Of a stretch of DNA of 64,000 nt, positions 58,476 through 64,000 are shown in pieces. A program made the translations under genes and the position numbers. Each line of letters starts with the position of its first letter. The first letter of the stretch is position 1. The notes under the pieces are model-generated. The model made no database searches. It worked only from the letters and a program-made list of their open reading frames with translations, and was not told the DNA's origin. Source of the stretch: DATLLN01 sp963797175 (GTDB lineage Bacteria; Actinomycetota; Thermoleophilia; Gaiellales; JAICJC01); contig CAWCOL010000009.1 of the NCBI GenBank assembly GCA_963797175.1, forward strand, positions 682,001 through 746,000, in the 5' to 3' direction.

Positions 58476-59713
58476 CGGATCGCGGTCGAGGCGGCGATTA
58501 TGTCAGCCGGCGGCGGCGCGTCGGGCGCCGGCGAGGTGAGCGCGATGCCCGCGGCGGCCGCGGCGCCGGCGACTCCGAGCAGCAGCGACGCGTCGATGCC
58601 GACGTGGGAGATGAGGTTGCCGCCTCCCGCGGTGCCCGCGGCCAGCCCGATCGTGATCGCGGTGCTGACCCAGCCGAAGACCTCGGCCTGGGTGCCGGGA
58701 AGGGCGGCGCGCTCGAGCAGGTTGTAGGTGACGGCGAAGCTGGGCGCGATCGGCATCCCAGCCAGGAACATGACCGCGGCCATCACCCCGATCGACCCGG
58801 CCAGCAGCGGCAGCACCAGCACGGCGGTGAAGACGATGCTCAGCTGCCGCAGCCGGCGGGTCAGGTGCTCGCCGCCGTGGCCAGCGGCCAGCACGCCGCC
58901 GGCCAGGCTGCCGGCCGACCAGCAGGCCAGCACGATCCCGCTCAGCGCCCGCCCGCCGTGGCCCTCGGCGAAGGCCGGCATGGCCACCTCGACGGCGCCG
59001 AACGCGACGCCGTAGCCCATCGAGAACAGGATCATGCGGCGCACCCCGCCCGGCGCGACCGCCGCCAGCAGGTGACGGTGGCCGTGCTCAGCGGGATCCC
59101 TCGCCGGCCGCTCCCGTACCGGCCGCGAGGTGGCGAACCCGACCACACCGACCGCCGAGAGCACGGCCGCGGCCACCACTCCCGCACTGGACGACACGGT
59201 GGCCGCGAGGACGCCGACCAGCAGCGGCCCGGAGACGAAGATCAGCTCCTGCAGCGTCGCCTCCATCGCGAAGGCGGCCGTGCGCTCGCGATCGCTGCGC
59301 ACCAGCGACGGCCACAGCATGCGCACCGTCGGCCCGATCGGTGGGAAGCAGGCGCCGGACACCGCCGCCGCAGCGCCCAGCGTCCAGATCGGCCGGTCGG
59401 TCACGGCCAGTACCAGCAACAGCGTCAGCGCCGCCGGATGGCAGACCGCGTAGACCGCCAGCACCCTGGCCGGCCGGTGGCGATCGACCAGCCGCCCGCC
59501 GAACGGCGCACCGGCGGCCGCGGCCACGGCGCTCGCCGCAGTGACGAAGCCGGCGGCGGCGTACGTGCCGCCGGCCCCGCGGACGAGCAGCACCAGGGCC
59601 AGCGCCATCATGCCCATCGGCAGCCGGCCGATCAGGCCCCACACGACCATCCGCCGCAGCCCCGGCCGCCCCAGCAGCAGGCCGTACCCGCGGATCCCTT
59701 CCGTCAGCGACAC
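58472..59713 (-). CDS. MFS transporter
   Basis: 413 residues with about 12 membrane helices in two six-helix bundles; the first cytoplasmic loop GGRLVDRHRPARVLAVY is the A-like motif of the major facilitator superfamily. Likely imports the substrate of the downstream Rieske oxygenase and racemase-family enzyme (exporter role is an alternative). GTG start preceded by GGGGG; first gene of the operon. Confidence 0.85.
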   Translation of the reverse strand: MSLTEGIRGYGLLLGRPGLRRMVVWGLIGRLPMGMMALALVLLVRGAGGTYAAAGFVTAASAVAAAAGAPFGGRLVDRHRPARVLAVYAVCHPAALTLLLVLAVTDRPIWTLGAAAAVSGACFPPIGPTVRMLWPSLVRSDRERTAAFAMEATLQELIFVSGPLLVGVLAATVSSSAGVVAAAVLSAVGVVGFATSRPVRERPARDPAEHGHRHLLAAVAPGGVRRMILFSMGYGVAFGAVEVAMPAFAEGHGGRALSGIVLACWSAGSLAGGVLAAGHGGEHLTRRLRQLSIVFTAVLVLPLLAGSIGVMAAVMFLAGMPIAPSFAVTYNLLERAALPGTQAEVFGWVSTAITIGLAAGTAGGGNLISHVGIDASLLLGVAGAAAAAGIALTSPAPDAPPPADIIAASTAIR

Positions 59714-59734
59714 CCCCGCATCATCGCGGCGGGG

Positions 59735-59759
59735 CGCCCGTACCGGGTCAGACCGGGCG
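59735..59759 (-). terminator. Hairpin downstream of the FlgD-like gene
   Basis: CGCCCG (59735-59740) pairs with CGGGCG (59754-59759), loop 13 nt, in the gap between the FlgD-Ig-like gene's stop and the MFS start. Confidence 0.4.
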
Positions 59760-59761
59760 GC

Positions 59762-61057
59762 TCACGGCCGCCCGGCGTGCACGCGCACGGTCAGCCAGAG
59801 CCCGGGCTTCTGCTGGAGCAGGGTCGATGCCACCACCCGCACCTGGTACGTGCCGGGCGGGACGCGCGTGCCGTTGTCGCGGCCGCCCGCCCAGGTCGTC
59901 GTGTGGCGGCCGGCGCCGAGCAGGCCGAGGTCGATGTGGCGGAGCACGTTCCCGCCCGTCGTGCGGGCCTGGAGGCTGACGCGGGCGGAGCGGTTGAGCG
60001 TGTACGTGATCGTGGTGCGGTCGCGCAGGCCGTCCACGACGATCGGGTAGAAGTCCACCGGCGCGGCGGCGGACGGCGGCGTGTGGAGCCCGACCGACGC
60101 GATCACGCTGCGCGGCGCGCCGGTCGCCGTCAGCCCGTTGGCGTGGGCCGTGACCCCGAAGGTGAACGTGCCCGGCAGCACCGGATTGCCGTGGTCGTTG
60201 TGCCCCAGCCACTGGATCGTGTGGCTGCCGCCCCCGAGCAGCCCCAGCGGCAGCGTCCGCGATGCCGCCCCGGTGTGGTTCCGGATGGTCACGGTGACGT
60301 ACGCCGACTTGGTGATCGAGAAGGTGAAGGAGGTCGTGTCACGGAAGCCGTCCTGCTCGTAGGGGAAGAACGGGTTCGGCGAGAGCGGGTTGGACGTGAC
60401 CGCGATGCGGGGCACGACGGTGAACGACGACGTCGCCATCACGGCGACGGTCGTCACGTCCCGCACCGTCACCGTGTAGGAGTCGGGCGCCAACTCGGTC
60501 AGCGCGCAGGAGGTGGTCGTGCCCTCCAGTCCGCCGCCGGGATAGGTGCACGAGTGGGTGCCGCCCTCGCCGCCTGCGACGTCCACCCGATAGCTGTTGC
60601 CTGGGGAGGCGATGGATGTCCAGTGCACGCCGGCGGCGGCCGGGCCGGAACCCGCCACGTAGACGGATCCGCGCGGCGGCGCGGTGATCTCGGCCGTGTC
60701 CGGCGCCAGCACGGAGAACGACGACCCGGCGATGCTGTCGCCGCCGGCGAACACCTGGATGACGTATCCACCCGCCGCCGTGACGGGGTCGATGGTGAAG
60801 CTCATCTGACCCGCCGAGGTGACGGTCGGGTGCGCCTCCCACAGGTACGACCCACCGGAGACACGCACCGTCACGGCGTCGGCGGTGACGTCGCCGAAGG
60901 TGACCTTGACCGGCCCCGTGAACCCCGACGCCTGGACGCTGCGGTCGGCCGGCGCGTCGATGGTCGCGCTGGTGGCGACGGCGTCGGGCGCAGGCGAGGC
61001 GGCGACGGCGAGGAGCGCGACGACGGCGATCGTTGCGAGTCGGGATACTGCGGGCAT
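59762..61057 (-). CDS. Secreted protein with FlgD-like Ig repeats
   Basis: 431 residues, signal peptide MPAVSRLATIAVVALLAVAA. After an N-terminal beta-rich part (with one Cys pair, HSCTYPG and TSCALTE), two FlgD-Ig-like modules repeat: DGFRDTTSFTFSITKSAYVTVTIRN...LPLGLLGGGSHTIQWLGHNDHGNPVLPGTFTFGV and DGLRDRTTITYTLNRSARVSLQAR...DLGLLGAGRHTTTWAGGRDNGTRVPPGTYQVRV. Extracellular, function unknown, perhaps adhesive. Tail basic. Confidence 0.78.
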   Translation of the reverse strand: MPAVSRLATIAVVALLAVAASPAPDAVATSATIDAPADRSVQASGFTGPVKVTFGDVTADAVTVRVSGGSYLWEAHPTVTSAGQMSFTIDPVTAAGGYVIQVFAGGDSIAGSSFSVLAPDTAEITAPPRGSVYVAGSGPAAAGVHWTSIASPGNSYRVDVAGGEGGTHSCTYPGGGLEGTTTSCALTELAPDSYTVTVRDVTTVAVMATSSFTVVPRIAVTSNPLSPNPFFPYEQDGFRDTTSFTFSITKSAYVTVTIRNHTGAASRTLPLGLLGGGSHTIQWLGHNDHGNPVLPGTFTFGVTAHANGLTATGAPRSVIASVGLHTPPSAAAPVDFYPIVVDGLRDRTTITYTLNRSARVSLQARTTGGNVLRHIDLGLLGAGRHTTTWAGGRDNGTRVPPGTYQVRVVASTLLQQKPGLWLTVRVHAGRP

Positions 61058-61071
61058 TGGTTCCCCGGCCG

Positions 61072-61090
61072 GGCCGGGGAGGCGAGTCTA
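61072..61090 (-). terminator. GC hairpin after the fusion aminotransferase gene
   Basis: TCCCCGGCC-G-GGCCGGGGA, nearly perfect palindrome just 3' of the aminotransferase stop and 15 nt upstream of the FlgD-like start. Confidence 0.45.
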
Positions 61091-61105
61091 CCAGTCCCCG
61101 GCGGC

Positions 61106-64000
61106 CTACCAGCCGTCGCGGAGCGCGCGGTCGAGCGCCTCGACCAGGTGGTCGGCGCCCGCCCGGTCGATGCACAACGGCGGCTTGATCTTGAGCACGT
61201 TCTCGTAGTCCCCGGTCGGCTGCACGATCGCGCCCAGCTCGCGCAGCCGCTCACACAGCGCGTACGCCTCGGCGGTCGCCGGCTCCTTCGTCGCCCGGTC
61301 GCGGACGAGCTCGACGCCCATGTAGAGGCCGGTGCCATGGACGGCGCCGATCAGCTCGTGCCGCCCGGCGCACTCCTCGAGGCCGGCCCGCAGGTGGTCG
61401 CCGACCGCGACCGCGTTCTCCTGGAGCCGCTCGTCGCGGATCGCGTCGAGCACGGCGATGCCGACCTCGCACGACACCGGGGAGCCGCCGACGGAGCTGA
61501 AGAAGCTCCCGCCGCGGTCGAACGCCTCGGCGATCGCGGCCGTCGTGACCACGGCGCCGACCGGGTGGCCGTTGCCGGTGGACTTCGCGATCGTGACGAT
61601 GTCGGGCACGACGCCCTGCTGCTCGAAGGCCCAGAACCAGCGGCCCATCCGGCCGTAGCCGACCTGCACCTCGTCGGCGATGCACAGCCCGCCGGCGGCG
61701 CGGACGTGGCGATACGCGGCCGCGAGGTACCCGTCGGGCGCCAGCAGTCCGCCGGAGTTGCCCAGCTGCGGCTCGCAGATGAACGCGGCCAGGCCGCCGG
61801 CTCGCGCAGCTGCGTCGCCCACGGCGGCGGCGTAGCGCTCGCCTGCGGCGGGATCGTCGGCGCCCCACTCGCCGCGATAGGTGTCCGGCGGCAGGACGAC
61901 TTGGACGTGCGGCTGCAGGTTCGCCAGCCCCTCCGGGTTGTCGAACAGCGACGTGCTGACCTCGAAGGTTGCGCTCGTCCAGCCGTGGTAGGCGCCCGCC
62001 AGCGCGACGGTGTCGCGGCGCCCGGTGGCCGTGCGGGCGAGCCGCAGGGCCAGGTCGTTCGCCTCGCTGCCGGAGTTGACCAGGAAGACCCGGTCGAGCG
62101 GCGCCGGCACCAGCTCGAGCAGCCGCTCGGCGAAGCGGGCCATCCCGGCATAGAGGAAGCGCGAGTTCGTGTTCAGCAGCCGGAACTGCCGGAACGCCGC
62201 CTCCGCCACGGCGGGATGGCTGTGGCCGAGCACCGCGACGTTGTTGACGATGTCGAGGTACGGCCGGGCGTCGGCGTCATAGAGGTGGTGGCGCCAGCCC
62301 CGCACCATCTCCGGCGGATGCTCGTAGTAGAGGCGCTGCGCATCGGCCAGCGCGCCGCGCCGGCGGGCCAGCAGGTCGCGGCGGGGCCGCTCCTCGGGCT
62401 CCACCCCGAGCAGCGGCGAGGGATCGGGGCAGAGCGCGAGCCACGCCGTGGCGGCCGAGGCCGCGGCCCACTCGGGCAACGGGTCGATCGGCTCGAGCGA
62501 CACCTGAACGTGCAGGTGCGCGAGCGCTCGCGCTCCCGCCGGGCCGACGATGCCGACCGGATCGCCGGCCGCGACGGCCTCCCCCGCCGGCGACGGCGCG
62601 ACGCCCTCCAGCCGCAGCCACAGCGGGCCGTCTGGCGCGTCGTGGCGCAGCGTCACGCTGCCGTCGTCACGGCCGACAACCACGCCGGCGAGAGGTGCAC
62701 GGACGGTCTCGCCGGGCTCCGCGAACACGTCGGCGCCGAGGTGGATCGCGTCCGGCCCGCCCTCGCGAGGCCTGCCCGCGCGGTGCAGGCGCGCCTCGCC
62801 GTGGCGGCCGATGCCGAGCTCGCCCGGCCCGGCGGACGCCGCGGCGGCGATGCCGGCCGCCGTCTCCCACTCGCCGTGCGCGTAGGCCGCCGATCCGACT
62901 CCAAGGTCGACGCGGCGCAGCGTGCGCCCGGCCGGATCGACCGGCGGCACCGCCCGGACGGAGGCCAGGTACCCGCGCACGGCGCCGGTCCGCGGGTGCG
63001 GGTCGAGCCCGCAGGCGGCCCGGGCGACGGCCTCGGCCAGCGCGGGCGGCACGTCGGCGACAGCGGCCAGCGTGCCCCAGTCCACCTCGATCAGCCCGGT
63101 GGCGTAGTCGTTGTCGGGATCGAGGGCGGCCTGCTGGTCGGTGCTGACGGCGCACAGCGCGGCGCGGCCCACGACCAGCGGGAAGTACGCAGAGATCTCG
63201 GCCTCGGTCAGCGGCAGCTCGGCGTGGAACCCGCGCAGCACCGCCAGCATCGCGCCCAGCGGGTCGCCCGGAGCGTGGGCGATCACCGAGGTGGCCGCCA
63301 CGGCGGGCTCGGCCGCCAGGTACGTGCGGGTGGAGTCGCCGAAGTCGATCAGGCCGCTCGGCCACAGGCGGCCGTCGTCGCCACGCCGGCCGATCACGTT
63401 GTAGTCGGTCACGTCCCCGTGGACGACCTGCGTCCGCAGCAGCGGCGCCAGCCGCGCCATCGCCTCGTCGTGCGCCACCATCGCCCGCTCGACCAGCGCA
63501 CGCCGCGCGGGGTCGGCCACGTGGCGGATGAGCCCGTCCACGACCGCCCGTGCATGGCGCACGTCCCACTGCAGCACGCGGTCGGCGGCCGGGTGGTCGA
63601 AGCCGTCCAGGGCCGCCGCGATGCCGGCGCCGACGCGGCCCACGGCCTCCAGGATCCCGTCGGAGAGGTGCGCGGACGCGAGCAGCGGCTCGCCGTCCAG
63701 GTACTCGACCATCCGCACGTCGTAGGCGACGCCGTCGCGATCGACCGTCGCGATCGCCGACCCGTCCAGGGCGGCCACGACCTGCGGGGTCTCGAACGGC
63801 ACGCGGCCGCTGACCCACGCCATCGCGTCGTTCTGAAGCTCGAGCGATCCGCGGCCGAAGTGCGGGTTCGCAATCTTCAGCACCGTGCGCCGCCCGCCGG
63901 GCGTCGTGATCCGGTAATTCCGGTCCTGGTGGCTGCCCAGCTCGACGGGCTTGCCCTCCACCCCGAACAGCTCGGCCGCCAGCCGCTGCCCGTCCTCCGC
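61106..64000 (-). CDS. Kinase/M23/class III aminotransferase fusion (5' end cut)
   Basis: At least 965 residues; the frame continues past the window edge (AEDGQRLAAELFG at the edge), so the start is missing. Three parts, numbering from an internal ATG: APH-type kinase (about 1-330; VVHGDVTDYN, LIDFGDSTRT), an M23-type Zn-peptidase module (415-505; IHLGADVF and AHLHVQVSLEP carry the H, D and HxH ligands), and a class III PLP aminotransferase (530-950; AGAYHGWTSAT, CIADEVQVGYGRMG, PLP lysine in TIAKSTGNGHPVGAV). Kinase plus phospho-lyase/aminotransferase recalls hydroxylysine or ethanolamine-phosphate metabolism; the M23 part is unexplained. Confidence 0.85.
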   Translation of the reverse strand, partial: AEDGQRLAAELFGVEGKPVELGSHQDRNYRITTPGGRRTVLKIANPHFGRGSLELQNDAMAWVSGRVPFETPQVVAALDGSAIATVDRDGVAYDVRMVEYLDGEPLLASAHLSDGILEAVGRVGAGIAAALDGFDHPAADRVLQWDVRHARAVVDGLIRHVADPARRALVERAMVAHDEAMARLAPLLRTQVVHGDVTDYNVIGRRGDDGRLWPSGLIDFGDSTRTYLAAEPAVAATSVIAHAPGDPLGAMLAVLRGFHAELPLTEAEISAYFPLVVGRAALCAVSTDQQAALDPDNDYATGLIEVDWGTLAAVADVPPALAEAVARAACGLDPHPRTGAVRGYLASVRAVPPVDPAGRTLRRVDLGVGSAAYAHGEWETAAGIAAAASAGPGELGIGRHGEARLHRAGRPREGGPDAIHLGADVFAEPGETVRAPLAGVVVGRDDGSVTLRHDAPDGPLWLRLEGVAPSPAGEAVAAGDPVGIVGPAGARALAHLHVQVSLEPIDPLPEWAAASAATAWLALCPDPSPLLGVEPEERPRRDLLARRRGALADAQRLYYEHPPEMVRGWRHHLYDADARPYLDIVNNVAVLGHSHPAVAEAAFRQFRLLNTNSRFLYAGMARFAERLLELVPAPLDRVFLVNSGSEANDLALRLARTATGRRDTVALAGAYHGWTSATFEVSTSLFDNPEGLANLQPHVQVVLPPDTYRGEWGADDPAAGERYAAAVGDAAARAGGLAAFICEPQLGNSGGLLAPDGYLAAAYRHVRAAGGLCIADEVQVGYGRMGRWFWAFEQQGVVPDIVTIAKSTGNGHPVGAVVTTAAIAEAFDRGGSFFSSVGGSPVSCEVGIAVLDAIRDERLQENAVAVGDHLRAGLEECAGRHELIGAVHGTGLYMGVELVRDRATKEPATAEAYALCERLRELGAIVQPTGDYENVLKIKPPLCIDRAGADHLVEALDRALRDGW

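Noticed and set aside
1..64000. tRNA, rRNA and transposase genes
   Set aside because: Looked for and not seen; no cloverleaf-like segment with a 3' acceptor match and no transposase motif was found by reading.

Overview
The window is about 70% GC, with short intergenic gaps, frequent 4-nt start/stop overlaps and GTG starts. It carries families typical of Actinobacteria: an Rpf-type lysozyme fold, a SARP/BTAD regulator, an LCP-family protein, a MEDS-ATPase anti-sigma-like protein and an OtrA-like GTPase. A soil actinobacterium, perhaps of the Thermoleophilia/Solirubrobacterales type, is my inference; no rRNA or other marker gene here settles it. I saw no tRNA, rRNA, CRISPR array or transposase. 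This is chromosomal sequence rather than an obvious mobile island.

Layout. 0-5.4 kb: Rpf-domain tail, a decayed SDR fragment, an amidinotransferase-fold hydrolase, then a leftward signalling operon (hybrid histidine kinase, single-domain receiver, receiver-nucleotide cyclase). 5.5-18 kb: a degenerate MBL-like protein diverging from a four-gene operon (secreted SGNH hydrolase, two amine-oxidase flavoproteins, one FMO-like flavoprotein), then housekeeping genes (GreA-type factor, methyltransferase, cupin, Hsp15-like S4 protein, RNase HI-like protein, membrane protein, TetM/OtrA-like GTPase, FMN reductase). 18-30 kb: a block rich in exported proteins (two large WD/Kelch-like plus FG-GAP paralogues, a beta-helix protein, small secreted proteins), with a methyltransferase and a D-aminoacylase-type amidohydrolase. 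30.3-31.5 kb: an encapsulin shell gene translationally coupled to an encapsulated ferritin whose C-terminus carries a cargo-loading peptide. 31.5-44 kb: aminopeptidase, a second beta-helix paralogue, MetE-like enzyme, permease, a 1217-residue SARP regulator, S4 protein, MEDS/ATPase, second MBL-like protein, GH15 glucosidase. 44-52 kb: an 1107-residue LCP-type protein with a long 11-residue-repeat region, a DAO-type oxidase, YeaQ-type membrane protein, PepSY-like protein, LysA and a diguanylate cyclase. 52-64 kb: a frameshifted secreted modular protein, a G-rich tandem repeat, a membrane diguanylate cyclase, PHP phosphoesterase, a three-gene catabolic operon (MFS, Rieske oxygenase, proline-racemase-family enzyme), a FlgD-Ig-like secreted protein, and a kinase/M23/class III aminotransferase fusion cut by the window end.

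The best-supported functional module is the encapsulin-EncFtn iron-storage nanocompartment. The least explained features are the 11-residue-repeat LCP protein and the secreted-protein block. A window-wide pattern also stands out: many transcription-unit-leading genes have a TANNNT hexamer 6-9 nt before the start codon and no Shine-Dalgarno sequence, which points to widespread leaderless transcription. It helps choose several starts.
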